Shown here: positions 7,559 to 15,933 of the stretch, one piece after another
How positions within the stretch are numbered: the stretch's first letter is position 1
Layout of the letters: every line of letters begins with the position of its first letter
Source of the DNA: CAZWRK01 sp964635875
Lineage (GTDB): Bacteria; Pseudomonadota; Gammaproteobacteria; Burkholderiales; Aquaspirillaceae
DNA: 43,244 nucleotides
Assembly (NCBI GenBank): GCA_964635875.1
Contig: CAZWRK010000017.1
Location: 1 to 43,244, forward strand
Direction: 5' to 3'
The notes under the pieces: generated by a model
What the model was told of the DNA's origin: nothing
The model's database searches: none
What the model saw: only the letters and a program-made list of their open reading frames with translations
Made by a program: the position numbers and the translations under genes

Positions 7559-8040
7559 TTGAACTCCTGTTGAGTCGCAGGGCGCAGGCCATCCAGCACC
7601 ATCAAAACAGCGCCGATGCAGATGGCGCTATCCGCGATATTGAAGGCGGGCCAGTAAAAGTTCTGCCAATAGAGCTGGATAAAGTCAATCACATGGCCAT
7701 AGACCATGCGGTCGATGACATTGCCAATCGCCCCGCCAATAATCAGCGCTGAAGCGGCATTCATCTGCAGGCTTTGGCGGCCGCGGAGAATGCCCCAGCC
7801 CAGCCAGAGCGACACCCCGACCGCGAGCAGCGTGAAGAAATGGCGCTGCCAACCGCCCGCGTCGGCCAAAAAGCTAAAGGCCGCGCCGGGGTTGTAGACC
7901 AAGGTCCAGTTGAAAAAGCCTTCGATCACCGGCCGCACTTCCAAATACTGAAAGTGCTGCTCGAAGTACAGTTTGCTGGCTTGGTCGAGCACGATGACGA
8001 GCACCGAGAGCACGAGCCACATTCCACGACGATTACGCAT
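7555..8040 (-). CDS. lspA: Lipoprotein signal peptidase LspA (signal peptidase II)
   Basis: LspA cleaves signal peptides of diacylglyceryl-modified prolipoproteins in the inner membrane. The 161-residue protein has four hydrophobic helices. The catalytic aspartates of the family fit Asp119 (GHVIDFI) and Asp137 (FNIADSAI), with the conserved GNVIDR and VYNPGAAFSF motifs. The start at 8040 overlaps the end of ileS by 8 bases, and the end overlaps ispH by 4. MltA and other lipoproteins in the window are likely substrates. Confidence 0.97.
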   Translation of the reverse strand: MRNRRGMWLVLSVLVIVLDQASKLYFEQHFQYLEVRPVIEGFFNWTLVYNPGAAFSFLADAGGWQRHFFTLLAVGVSLWLGWGILRGRQSLQMNAASALIIGGAIGNVIDRMVYGHVIDFIQLYWQNFYWPAFNIADSAICIGAVLMVLDGLRPATQQEFK

Positions 8041-10912
8041 GAAGGCGAGTTTCTCCTGTGCCGTACAGATTGCTGTGGCAGCGTTGGCACAGCGTCGGAT
8101 GGTCGGCGTTCTGACCGACGTCGTCGGTGTAGTGCCAGCAGCGTTCGCATTTTTGGGCGGCGCTTGGGCTGACCTGAATCCGCGCGGTGGCGGCAGGGCG
8201 ATAACGAACCTTCGACACGATCAGCGCAAAGCGGGCATCGTCACCGAGGCTCGCCAAGGCTGCGCAATCCTCTTCGCTGGCTTCGATATCGAGTTCGGCT
8301 TGGAGCGACGAACCGAGCTGTTCGGCGGCGCGCAAGACTTCGATTTCTTTGTTGGCTTGCGCACGCAGTTCGCGTAGGCGGGTCCATGTCGCGCTGAGGG
8401 CTTCCGCATCGGCGACTTCGGGCAGGGTGTGCCAGAGCTGGAATAGAGTGCTGTCGTCATCCTTGCCTTCAAACACCGTCCACGCTTCTTCGGCGGTAAA
8501 GCACAGAATCGGCGAAATCAGTAGCAGCAGGCTGCGGGTGATATGCCAGAGCGCGGTTTGTGCCGAGCGGCGGGCATGCGAGTTCGCTTGGGTGGTGTAG
8601 AGGCGATCTTTGAGAATATCGAGATAGAACGCCCCCAAATCTTCGGCGCAATACGCCACGATATTTTGCACCGCAAAATGGAAGGTGAAGCGCTCGTAAT
8701 AGTCGCCCGCAATCCGTTGTTGTAGCTGTTGCGCCATTACCAAGGCATAGCGGTCGATGTCGAGCATCTCAGCGACCGGCACCGCATCGGTGGCGGGGTT
8801 AAAGTCAGAGACGTTCGCCAGCAAGAAGCGCAGGGTGTTGCGTAGGCGGCGATAGGACTCGGTGACGCGCTTGAGAATTTCATCCGAGATCGACAGTTCA
8901 GCTGAATAGTCGGTCGCGGCGACCCAGAGACGCAAAATGTCCGCGCCAAGGGTGTCGGTGACTTTTTGCGGGGCGACGACGTTGCCTTTGGATTTGGACA
9001 TTTTGTGTCCTTGGCCATCGACGACAAAACCATGTGTCAGCAAGGCGTTGTACGGCGGGCGGCCGTCCATCGCGCAGCCGGTCAACAGCGAAGAGTGGAA
9101 CCAGCCGCGATGTTGGTCGGAGCCTTCAAGGTAGAGGTCAGCCGGATACGCGAGGTCGTCGGCGTGGGTGCCGCGCAGCACGTGGGCGTGCGTGGTGCCC
9201 GAGTCGAACCACACGTCGAGGGTGTCGCGCATTTTGTCGTAGAACGCCGCTTCTTCGCCGAGCAGCTCGGCAGGGTCGAGGTCGAACCACGCATTGATGC
9301 CGTTGGCTTCGACGCGTTGGGCGACTTGTTCGAGCAGGGCTTCGCTATTGGGATGCGGTTGGCCGGTTTCTTTGTGCAAGAACAGCGGGATCGGCACGCC
9401 CCAGTTCCGTTGCCGCGAAACGCACCAGTCGGGACGGTTGGCAATCATGGCGTGCAAGCGCGCTTGACCCCATGCCGGATAGAAGGTGGTGTCTTCGACG
9501 CCTTTAAGCGCGCGTTGACGCAGTGTGCCGCCTTCTAATTCGCGGTCCATGCCCACGAACCATTGCGTGGTCGCACGGAATACCACGGGGCTTTTGTGCC
9601 GCCAGCAATGCGGATAACTGTGTTCGATCTTGTTGTCGTTCATCAGTGCGCCGACTTCGCGCAGTTTTTCGATGATCAGCGGATTGGCTTTCCAGATGTG
9701 CAAGCCACCAAAGAACGGCAGATTTGTCGCATAGGTACCGTTGCTGGTCACGGGGTTCAGAATGTCATCGTTGCTGATGCCATTTTTACGGCAGGACTCG
9801 AAATCTTCTAAGCCATAAGCGGGGGCGCTGTGGACGATACCGGTACCCGCGTCGATGGTCACGTAGTCGCCGACAAAAACGATCGAGTGCCGGTCGTAGA
9901 ACGGATGCGAGAACTTGAGGTGATCAAGGGCAGCGCCTTTGCAGCGGGCGACTTCTTGACCGGTGAGGCCAAAGCGTTGCAGGGCGGATTCGGCTAGCTC
10001 GGCGGCCAGAATCAGCAAGCCACGCTCGGTGTCCATCAACACGTAGTCAAATTCGGGATGCACATTCAACGCTTGGTTGGCGGGAATGGTCCACGGGGTA
10101 GTGGTCCAAATCACCGCGTAGGCGGTTTTGCCTGCTGGTAGCGCGTCGAGGCCAAATGCGGCGGCGAGTTTTTCTGGCTCGGCGCTCGGAAAGCCTACGT
10201 CGATGGTTGGGGAGTGTTTGTCTTGGTATTCAACTTCGGCTTCGGCGAGCGCAGAGCCGCAGTCAAAACACCAGTGTACTGGCTTGAGGCCTTTGAAAAG
10301 GTGGCCTTGCTTGTAGAGTGTGCCGAGGGCGCGAATTTCACCCGCTTCTGAGGCAAAGCTCATGGTGCGGTACGGGCGATCCCAGTCGCCCATGACGCCG
10401 AGGCGGATGAAGTCTTTTTTCTGGCGCTCGATTTGAATGTCCGCGTAGGCGCGACAGAGTTCACGCACAAAGCTGGCGGGTAAGTCGGTGGCTTTGGGAT
10501 CGAGGCCGTTTTCTTGGCGGAAGGCGACGATTTTGGCATGAATGCTGGGCGTCGCTTCGATGGCGGCTTTGTCGCCTTTGACCAGCTTTTCGATTTGGTG
10601 CTCAATCGGTAGGCCGTGGCAATCCCAGCCCGGCACATAGGGCGCATCAAAACCCGAGAGGTTTTTGGCGCGGACAATCATGTCTTTTAAGATTTTGTTG
10701 ACGGCATGTCCAATGTGAATGTTGCCGTTGGCATAGGGGGGGCCATCATGAAGGATGAACTTCGGGCGTCCGGCGGCAAGTTCGCGCTGTTTGTAGTAGC
10801 GGCGTTCGGCTTGCCATTGCGTCACCCATGCCGGTTCGCGCTTGGCGAGGTCGCCACGCATCGGGAAGGGGGTGTCGGGGAGGTTGACGGTTTTGCGGTA
10901 GTCAATGCTCAT
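8033..10912 (-). CDS. ileS: Isoleucyl-tRNA synthetase IleS
   Basis: Class Ia aminoacyl-tRNA synthetase charging tRNA-Ile, with an editing (CP1) domain that removes mischarged valine. The protein has 959 residues. The HIGH signature is at 66-69 (NIHIGHA) and KMSKS at 637-641. The editing region includes TTPWTIPANQALNVHPEFDY-like sequence in the first half. The C-terminus has a zinc finger of the bacterial type with paired cysteines CERCWHY and CQRC. It starts within the ribF stop (ATGA overlap at 10909-10912) and ends inside lspA, so ribF-ileS-lspA-ispH is one unit. Confidence 0.98.
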   Translation of the reverse strand: MSIDYRKTVNLPDTPFPMRGDLAKREPAWVTQWQAERRYYKQRELAAGRPKFILHDGPPYANGNIHIGHAVNKILKDMIVRAKNLSGFDAPYVPGWDCHGLPIEHQIEKLVKGDKAAIEATPSIHAKIVAFRQENGLDPKATDLPASFVRELCRAYADIQIERQKKDFIRLGVMGDWDRPYRTMSFASEAGEIRALGTLYKQGHLFKGLKPVHWCFDCGSALAEAEVEYQDKHSPTIDVGFPSAEPEKLAAAFGLDALPAGKTAYAVIWTTTPWTIPANQALNVHPEFDYVLMDTERGLLILAAELAESALQRFGLTGQEVARCKGAALDHLKFSHPFYDRHSIVFVGDYVTIDAGTGIVHSAPAYGLEDFESCRKNGISNDDILNPVTSNGTYATNLPFFGGLHIWKANPLIIEKLREVGALMNDNKIEHSYPHCWRHKSPVVFRATTQWFVGMDRELEGGTLRQRALKGVEDTTFYPAWGQARLHAMIANRPDWCVSRQRNWGVPIPLFLHKETGQPHPNSEALLEQVAQRVEANGINAWFDLDPAELLGEEAAFYDKMRDTLDVWFDSGTTHAHVLRGTHADDLAYPADLYLEGSDQHRGWFHSSLLTGCAMDGRPPYNALLTHGFVVDGQGHKMSKSKGNVVAPQKVTDTLGADILRLWVAATDYSAELSISDEILKRVTESYRRLRNTLRFLLANVSDFNPATDAVPVAEMLDIDRYALVMAQQLQQRIAGDYYERFTFHFAVQNIVAYCAEDLGAFYLDILKDRLYTTQANSHARRSAQTALWHITRSLLLLISPILCFTAEEAWTVFEGKDDDSTLFQLWHTLPEVADAEALSATWTRLRELRAQANKEIEVLRAAEQLGSSLQAELDIEASEEDCAALASLGDDARFALIVSKVRYRPAATARIQVSPSAAQKCERCWHYTDDVGQNADHPTLCQRCHSNLYGTGETRLHA

Positions 10913-11844
10913 GCGGGGTCTCGCTTTGATGTCGTGAAATGGGCGCGGGCTTGAGCCGCATCGCGTTCAATTTGCTGGATAAGCGCGGGAAGTGAATCGT
11001 ACTTTTCTTCGTCGCGGAGTTTTTTGAGAAAGCGAACCGTCATGCGCTGACCGTAAAGGTCGGCGGCAAAATCAAATAGATGAACTTCGAGTTTGTAATC
11101 AGGGCTGCCGCTGACGGTGGGGTTGAGCCCCAAGCTGGCGACGCCTTGGCGCAGACCGTATTCGGTATCGGCTTCGACCACAAATACGCCTGCAAGCGCG
11201 GGTTTTCGGTGTTGCAGGGCAATATTGGCGGTGGGGAACCCGAGGGTGCGGCCGAGCTTTTTGCCGTGGATGACTCGGCCGGAAATGCTGTATGGCGCAC
11301 CAAGGAGTTGGCTGGCATGTTGCAGCTCACCCGCAGCCAGTGCTTCGCGCACAGCGGAGCTGGAGATTCTTTCACCGCCCAGTGCGACCGTGGGCATGGA
11401 TTCGGTTTCAAATTCGGGGCGGCTGGCCAACAGCGCTTTGTCTCCGGCTCGGCGTGCGCCAAAGCGGAAATCATCACCAATCAACAAATAGCGGGTGTTG
11501 AGCTGCTCAAGCAAGATCCGCTGAATGAAGTCGTCGGGTGAATAAGCGGCAAATTCGCGGTTGAAGCGAAAGATCAACACATGATCGACCAGCCCGACAT
11601 GATCAAGGCGGCGTAGTTTATCGCGCAGCGGTGTGAGTCGCGCGGGGGGATCTGTGGGGAAAAAGTATTCGCGGGGCAGTGGCTCGAAGGTCAGCAGTAC
11701 AGTTGGCAGATGCTGACGCGCCGCCCGCTCGCGCAAATGCGCAAGCATGGCCTGATGCCCAATATGTACGCCATCAAAGTTTCCGATGGTGAGCGCACTC
11801 GCGGGCAATGAAAATCGTCCCGAATTGCCGAAATGAACCTGCAT
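10909..11844 (-). CDS. ribF: Bifunctional riboflavin kinase / FAD synthetase RibF
   Basis: RibF phosphorylates riboflavin to FMN and adenylylates FMN to FAD. The 311-residue protein has an N-terminal nucleotidyltransferase domain with NFDGVHIGHQAML (the HxGH-type motif) and a C-terminal kinase domain with HGKKLGRTLGFPTANI, whose PTAN motif binds ATP/Mg and riboflavin. It heads the four-gene minus-strand unit and overlaps ileS by 4 bases. A likely sigma-70 promoter lies 30-55 bases upstream. Its neighbour upstream (ompA) is closed by its own terminator. Confidence 0.97.
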   Translation of the reverse strand: MQVHFGNSGRFSLPASALTIGNFDGVHIGHQAMLAHLRERAARQHLPTVLLTFEPLPREYFFPTDPPARLTPLRDKLRRLDHVGLVDHVLIFRFNREFAAYSPDDFIQRILLEQLNTRYLLIGDDFRFGARRAGDKALLASRPEFETESMPTVALGGERISSSAVREALAAGELQHASQLLGAPYSISGRVIHGKKLGRTLGFPTANIALQHRKPALAGVFVVEADTEYGLRQGVASLGLNPTVSGSPDYKLEVHLFDFAADLYGQRMTVRFLKKLRDEEKYDSLPALIQQIERDAAQARAHFTTSKRDPA

Positions 11845-11870
11845 TCTACCGTCGCACCCTAAAGCGGGAG

Positions 11871-11900
11871 ATTGTAGCCATAGGGGGATTCTTTCGTCTA
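11871..11900 (-). promoter_or_regulatory. Putative sigma-70 promoter of ribF
   Basis: Minus strand: TAGACG (11895-11900) as a -35-like element, an 18-base spacer, and TACAAT (11871-11876) as -10, placed so that transcription would begin about 20 bases before the ribF ATG. The -35 matches TTGACA in four of six positions. It is adjacent to the ompA terminator, where a new promoter is expected. Confidence 0.4.
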
Positions 11901-11905
11901 GCCAA

Positions 11906-11930
11906 CAAAAAACCCTGCCGTAGGGCAGGG
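11906..11930 (-). terminator. Intrinsic terminator of ompA-like gene
   Basis: On the minus strand CCCTGCCC and GGCAGGG form a tight GC stem (11913-11919 with 11923-11930) followed by a T run, about 30 bases after the stop of the OmpA-like gene. It separates this gene from ribF. Confidence 0.88.
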
Positions 11931-11960
11931 TCTTGAATCAAGCCCGATAAAAGGGGTTGA

Positions 11961-12587
11961 TTATTTTTTCTCTTGCATTGCAGCGATGTCGACTTCAACG
12001 CGACGATCAGGAGCGATACATGCGATCAGGTCGCCTTTTTTCTTGAATTTGGTTTGGCATTCTTTAGTCATGCGAGCTTCGGTTTCGCCTTTGCCCACTG
12101 CATTGACTTTGTCTGCAGGCACGCCTTGAGAAACCAAGTAGCTCTTCACGGCTTCAGCACGTTTTTGAGACAGTTTTTGGTTGTAAGACTCAGAACCCAA
12201 GAAGTCAGTGTGGCCAGTCACAGTCACAGATTTCAGATCAGCGCCATTGCCTTTGATTTTAGCAACGATCGGGTCAACCGATTTTTTGCCATCAGCACGC
12301 AGAGTTTGTTTGTTGAAGTCGAACAGCACTTCGGTGCTCAGAACGATTTTTTCGTTCACGAGTTCTTTTGCTTTTGCTGCAGTCGCGTCGCCGCACTCAA
12401 CTAGGCCGTTTGCAGCTTTGTCGAAGGAGCTAGACTTCCAGCATTCGCCGAAGCTGTTGCGAACAACACTGTTGGTGCCTTGGTCAGCCAAGTAGCCTTC
12501 TTTACCAGCTGCATTGGCTTGTACAGAGAACAGAGCAACCAGCATTGCGCCAGCTAGGCCAGTCATTTTCATTTTGGAGGTTTTCAT
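11961..12587 (-). CDS. OmpA/RmpM-like outer membrane protein with peptidoglycan-binding domain
   Basis: A 208-residue secreted protein: signal peptide of about 26 residues ending SVQANA-A, a short linker with Cys49 and Cys65 and no beta-barrel, then an OmpA-like peptidoglycan-binding domain (about 83-202) with TGHTDFLGSESYNQKLSQKR. A second cysteine pair (C177, C190) lies in the loop before PDRRVEVDI, as in neisserial RmpM, which it resembles closely. RmpM links outer membrane porins to the cell wall, and a similar role is inferred. The ATG at 12587 begins the signal peptide and has AGAGG 8 bases upstream; a frame from 12683 has no signal peptide at its start and is rejected. It is a single-gene unit with a strong promoter and terminator, as expected for an abundant protein. 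Confidence 0.93.
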   Translation of the reverse strand: MKTSKMKMTGLAGAMLVALFSVQANAAGKEGYLADQGTNSVVRNSFGECWKSSSFDKAANGLVECGDATAAKAKELVNEKIVLSTEVLFDFNKQTLRADGKKSVDPIVAKIKGNGADLKSVTVTGHTDFLGSESYNQKLSQKRAEAVKSYLVSQGVPADKVNAVGKGETEARMTKECQTKFKKKGDLIACIAPDRRVEVDIAAMQEKK

Positions 12588-12702
12588 CCGGTATGCCTCT
12601 TTCGTGTTTCGTGTGATGGAGGGTTGAGCAACGCGCCCCGAGCAGGCGATTTCGCGCAGACTTCGGGGAGTATTGCCGATCAATCGTCATGCAGTTGCGG
12701 GC

Positions 12703-12732
12703 AATATAGGTTTGTGGCCTTTATATTGTCAA
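12703..12732 (-). promoter_or_regulatory. Strong sigma-70 promoter of the OmpA-like gene
   Basis: Minus strand: consensus TTGACA (12727-12732), 18-base spacer, TATATT (12703-12708). Transcription would start near 12696, giving a 5' leader of about 110 bases. A 9-bp inverted repeat lies just upstream at 12742-12778. Confidence 0.75.
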
Positions 12733-12741
12733 TTCCGACCG

Positions 12742-12778
12742 CCGGTAAAACGTCGCGAAAACGCAACATTTTTACCGG
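12742..12778. repeat. Inverted repeat between DUF934 gene and ompA promoter
   Basis: CCGGTAAAA (12742-12750) and TTTTACCGG (12770-12778) are perfect inverted repeats around a 19-base centre that itself contains GCG-AAAA-CGC. The element begins 10 bases upstream of the ompA -35 box and lies 35 bases beyond the stop of the DUF934 gene. There is no T run on the exit side, so an intrinsic terminator is unlikely; a protein-binding site or RNA hairpin is possible. Confidence 0.6.
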
Positions 12779-12813
12779 AAAAACCACAGGTTGGCGGCTA
12801 GTCTGTTGTTTTT

Positions 12814-13338
12814 TTACAAACTCTTTTGCAGGCTCGCACGTCGTCTAAAGTAGGGTTCTTGACGCAGACAACTGGCTTGATACCCATCGGAAAAATCGGT
12901 GATTCCCTGCACAATTCCAGCAATCTTGCTGCGATCTGCTGGCATTAATGCATTAAATCCTACCTGAGTTAGATAGTGTGCTTGGTCTTGTCCGATGTCG
13001 CCGATTGCTCTTAACTCTCCTTGGTAGTTGTACCGTTCACGCAACAACCGTGCAATCGAGTAGCCCCGACCATCAATAAACTGTGGAAAGTCGATCGCAA
13101 TCAGAGGCAGGTGCGCCAATTCGTCGGCCAGCTCTGCCGGATCGACCTCTGGGGCCAACCAAACCGCAAGTTGTGATGTCTCGGTGCGCCGAGTATGGCG
13201 CAACTGACGCCATGCGGCCAGCGGTAGGATGCAATCCCCCTCGGGAAGCGCGGCGTCTTCGGTCCATTCGCGCACCAAAATCCAACCATCATGGACAGCG
13301 GTTCCGTTTTTGACCAGATTCAATTCAGGGCTTTGCAT
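12814..13338 (-). CDS. DUF934 family protein, sulfite-reduction associated
   Basis: A 174-residue protein of the DUF934 family, found next to the ferredoxin-type sulfite reductase and CysH in beta- and gammaproteobacteria and often annotated as a probable oxidoreductase; its exact role is not established. Family marks seen are FPQFIDGRGYSIARLLRER and RAIGDIGQDQAHYL, followed by a C-terminal DFSDGYQ. The ATG at 13338 overlaps the end of the sulfite reductase gene by 14 bases, pointing to coupled translation; a longer frame to 13440 lies inside that gene and is rejected. I infer a helper role in sulfite reduction, perhaps in electron transfer or assembly. Confidence 0.9.
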   Translation of the reverse strand: MQSPELNLVKNGTAVHDGWILVREWTEDAALPEGDCILPLAAWRQLRHTRRTETSQLAVWLAPEVDPAELADELAHLPLIAIDFPQFIDGRGYSIARLLRERYNYQGELRAIGDIGQDQAHYLTQVGFNALMPADRSKIAGIVQGITDFSDGYQASCLRQEPYFRRRASLQKSL

Positions 13339-14980
13339 ATGCGCGCTCCTTGAAGGATACCGGCCCGAGCCGGCGCAGGGTATCAATAAAGCGTTCACCC
13401 GCAAGGCGTTGCTCAACGTAAGCCTCGACGATGCGCGCAATCACATTCGGTACTTCCGCACGGGCAAACGACGGCCCAATCACCTTGCCAATGCTGGCAT
13501 CGGGGCCTTGATTGCCGCCCAGCGTGATTTGATACCATTCCTCGCCGTTCTTATCGACACCCAAAATTCCGATATGGCCGATATGGTGATGGCTACATGC
13601 GTTGATACACCCCGAGATATTCAGATCCAGCTCACCGATATCGTACAGGTAGTCCAAATCGTCAAAGCGCCGCTGAATAGCTTCGGCCACTGGAATCGAC
13701 TTCGCATTCGCCAAGCCGCAGAAGTCGCCGCCCGGACAGCAAATCAAATTCGTCAGCAGGCCAATATTCGGCGTCGCTAATCCTGCTTCACGCACAGTTT
13801 CCCATAGCGCAAACAAATCCTGCTCGCGCACATCCGGCAGCACAATATTTTGCTCGTGCGAGGCACGCAGTTCGCCAAAGCTGTATTGATCGGCCAAATC
13901 GGCGACTAAATCCATCTGTGCCGACGTGATATCGCCCGGTGGCACACCGGTTTTTTTCAGCGACAGGGTGACCGCACGATAACCTGGGACGCGATGCAAC
14001 ACCGTGTTACGTTCCACCCAGCGCGCAAAAGCGGCGTTATCGACTTGGGCGCTGACAAAGGCCGCCGGGTTGCGTTCGAGGGTTTCGTAGGCTGGATCGA
14101 CAAAGTGTGCGGCGACACGCTGCATTTCTTCTGCAGTCAATGTGGTCGGGCCATCTTTCAGATGTGACCATTCCTCTTCGACCTTGCTCGCAAAGCCATC
14201 TGCGGTCAGCGCTTTGACCAAAATCTTGATCCGTGCCTTGTATTTATTATCGCGACGACCAAAGCGGTTATAAACCCGCAAAATCGCGTCGAGATAGCTC
14301 AGCAAGTGATGCGCGGGCAAGAAATCGCGAATCACATCGCCGATCATTGGCGTCCGGCCAAGGCCGCCACCGACAATCACGCGGAAGCCAACTTCACCGG
14401 CTTCATTTTGCACGGTGTGCAGGCCGACATCGTGGACATACGACGCCGCACGATCCGCAGGGCTTCCCGAGACCGCAATTTTGAATTTACGCGGCAGATA
14501 CGCGAACTCAGGGTGCAGCATGGACCATTCGCGAATGATTTCGCACCACGGGCGCGGGTCGAGCAACTCATCGGCAGCGACACCGGCATACACATCGGTG
14601 GTGGTATTGCGGATGCAGTTGCCAGAGGTTTGAATCGCGTGCATATCAACTTCGGCCAATTCGCCGAGAATCGCAGGCACGGTTTCGAGCGCAGGCCAGT
14701 TGAATTGCAAGTTTTGGCGGGTGGTGAAGTGCGCGTAATCACGGTCATAGGTGCGGGCGATATGCGCTAATTTGCGCATTTGACGGCTCGAAAACATGCC
14801 GTAAGGAATCGCCACCCGCAGCATCGGCGCATGTCGTTGTACATACAGGCCGTTTTGCAGGCGCAAAGGACGGTATTCGTCTTCGGATAAGGTGCCCTCA
14901 AGATAGCGTCGGGTTTGATCGCTGAACTGGGCGACACGCTCAGCAACCAGCTGGCGGTCAAAATCATCGTATTGATACAT
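13325..14980 (-). CDS. cysI: Siroheme [4Fe-4S] nitrite/sulfite reductase (assimilatory sulfite reductase, CysI-like)
   Basis: This enzyme reduces sulfite to sulfide with six electrons. The 551-residue protein has the duplicated ferrite/sulfite reductase layout: FTTRQNLQFNW in the first half, and in the second half the four cysteines ligating the coupled siroheme-[4Fe-4S] centre, as CCPGGDFC (Cx5C) and GCINAC (Cx3C), followed by SHHHIGHIG. No flavoprotein subunit (cysJ) is adjacent, so ferredoxin or another donor is likely. Sulfite rather than nitrite is inferred as substrate from the neighbours cysH, DUF934 and cysB. It starts 70 bases after cysH, in the same direction. Confidence 0.93.
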   Translation of the reverse strand: MYQYDDFDRQLVAERVAQFSDQTRRYLEGTLSEDEYRPLRLQNGLYVQRHAPMLRVAIPYGMFSSRQMRKLAHIARTYDRDYAHFTTRQNLQFNWPALETVPAILGELAEVDMHAIQTSGNCIRNTTTDVYAGVAADELLDPRPWCEIIREWSMLHPEFAYLPRKFKIAVSGSPADRAASYVHDVGLHTVQNEAGEVGFRVIVGGGLGRTPMIGDVIRDFLPAHHLLSYLDAILRVYNRFGRRDNKYKARIKILVKALTADGFASKVEEEWSHLKDGPTTLTAEEMQRVAAHFVDPAYETLERNPAAFVSAQVDNAAFARWVERNTVLHRVPGYRAVTLSLKKTGVPPGDITSAQMDLVADLADQYSFGELRASHEQNIVLPDVREQDLFALWETVREAGLATPNIGLLTNLICCPGGDFCGLANAKSIPVAEAIQRRFDDLDYLYDIGELDLNISGCINACSHHHIGHIGILGVDKNGEEWYQITLGGNQGPDASIGKVIGPSFARAEVPNVIARIVEAYVEQRLAGERFIDTLRRLGPVSFKERAYAKP

Positions 14981-15050
14981 GGTCGGTCTTTATAGATGGG
15001 CAGCGAGGCTGCCGGATCGGACGGTCAACATAAAACGCGGCTAGATAGTA

Positions 15051-15770
15051 TCAGGCTTGGGCCTTAGGTTTTAAGGCCGATACGCTACTGCTGACATGGA
15101 GGCCGCATTCTTTCGAGTCGGGATTCTCCCACCACCAGCGGCCTGCGCGCACGTCTTCACCGATGGAAATCGCACGGGTACAGGGCGCACAGCCAATCGA
15201 AGGGTAGTGGCGATCATGGAGCGCGTTATAAGGCACATTGTTTGCGCGCAAGTATTCCCACACTTCTTTTTCGGTCCAGTCCAGCAGCGGGCTGATTTTC
15301 CACAGGCCATTATCGTCATCAAAGGCTTGATCGGTGAGGTCTTGGCGGGTGGGCGATTGTTCGCGGCGCAGGCCGGTAATCCACGCTTTTTTATCTTTTA
15401 GTGCGCGGCGGAGCGGTTCGATTTTTCGCACCGCACAGCAGGCCTTGCGGCTGTCGATGCTGTCGTAAAAGCCATTGATGCCGTGCGTGCGCACATAGTT
15501 CTCGGTGGCTTCGGTTTGCGGGAAATACACGGTAATCGGGTGGCTGGTATAGCGCTGATGGGCATCGGCCAACAAATTATAGGTTTCGGCGGGGAGGCGG
15601 CCGGTATCCAGACTAAAAATCTCGATAGCCAGCTGATGGCGCGCAATCAGGTCGGTGATGACCATATCTTCTGCGCCGAGGCTGTTGGCAAATACCGCCG
15701 GTGAAAACTGCTGCGCTGTTTGGCTCAAAAGCGCGACCGTATGGGCAATTTTAGCGTCAAGTGTGGACAT
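15051..15770 (-). CDS. cysH: Adenylyl-sulfate (APS) reductase CysH, [4Fe-4S] type
   Basis: CysH reduces activated sulfate to sulfite with thioredoxin. The 239-residue protein has the PAPS-reductase fold (SLGAEDMV near the N-terminus, SLDTGRLPAETY) and the catalytic Cys in ECGLH near the C-terminus. The extra cysteine pairs KACCAVRK and GCAPCTRA bind an iron-sulfur cluster and mark the bacterial assimilatory type that uses APS rather than PAPS. It lies divergent from cysB with a 163-base control region, and upstream of the sulfite reductase, giving consecutive steps of sulfate assimilation. Confidence 0.96.
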   Translation of the reverse strand: MSTLDAKIAHTVALLSQTAQQFSPAVFANSLGAEDMVITDLIARHQLAIEIFSLDTGRLPAETYNLLADAHQRYTSHPITVYFPQTEATENYVRTHGINGFYDSIDSRKACCAVRKIEPLRRALKDKKAWITGLRREQSPTRQDLTDQAFDDDNGLWKISPLLDWTEKEVWEYLRANNVPYNALHDRHYPSIGCAPCTRAISIGEDVRAGRWWWENPDSKECGLHVSSSVSALKPKAQA

Positions 15771-15933
15771 GGAAAGGCCTTTGCGAGTCTGGTTTGGCTG
15801 GCAGTCTAACCGCCTGCTTTAGATCAAGGAAAGAATAATGTGTTAGGATTTAAGTTCATATAGTTATTAAGAACGGGTCGTCATTTAGGTATGCGGCCGC
15901 GTATCCGCTTGGGTCAATACAGGAAATTCGGGG
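15771..15933. promoter_or_regulatory. Divergent control region cysH / cysB
   Basis: This 163-base region separates two divergent genes and should hold both promoters and CysB sites. It has an AT-rich core (about 15838-15875) with GTTC (15854-15857) and GAAC (15871-15874) as an inverted pair 13 bases apart, the kind of dyad LysR regulators contact. I could not assign -35/-10 boxes with certainty, and CysB sites are too degenerate to call by eye. Confidence 0.5.
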
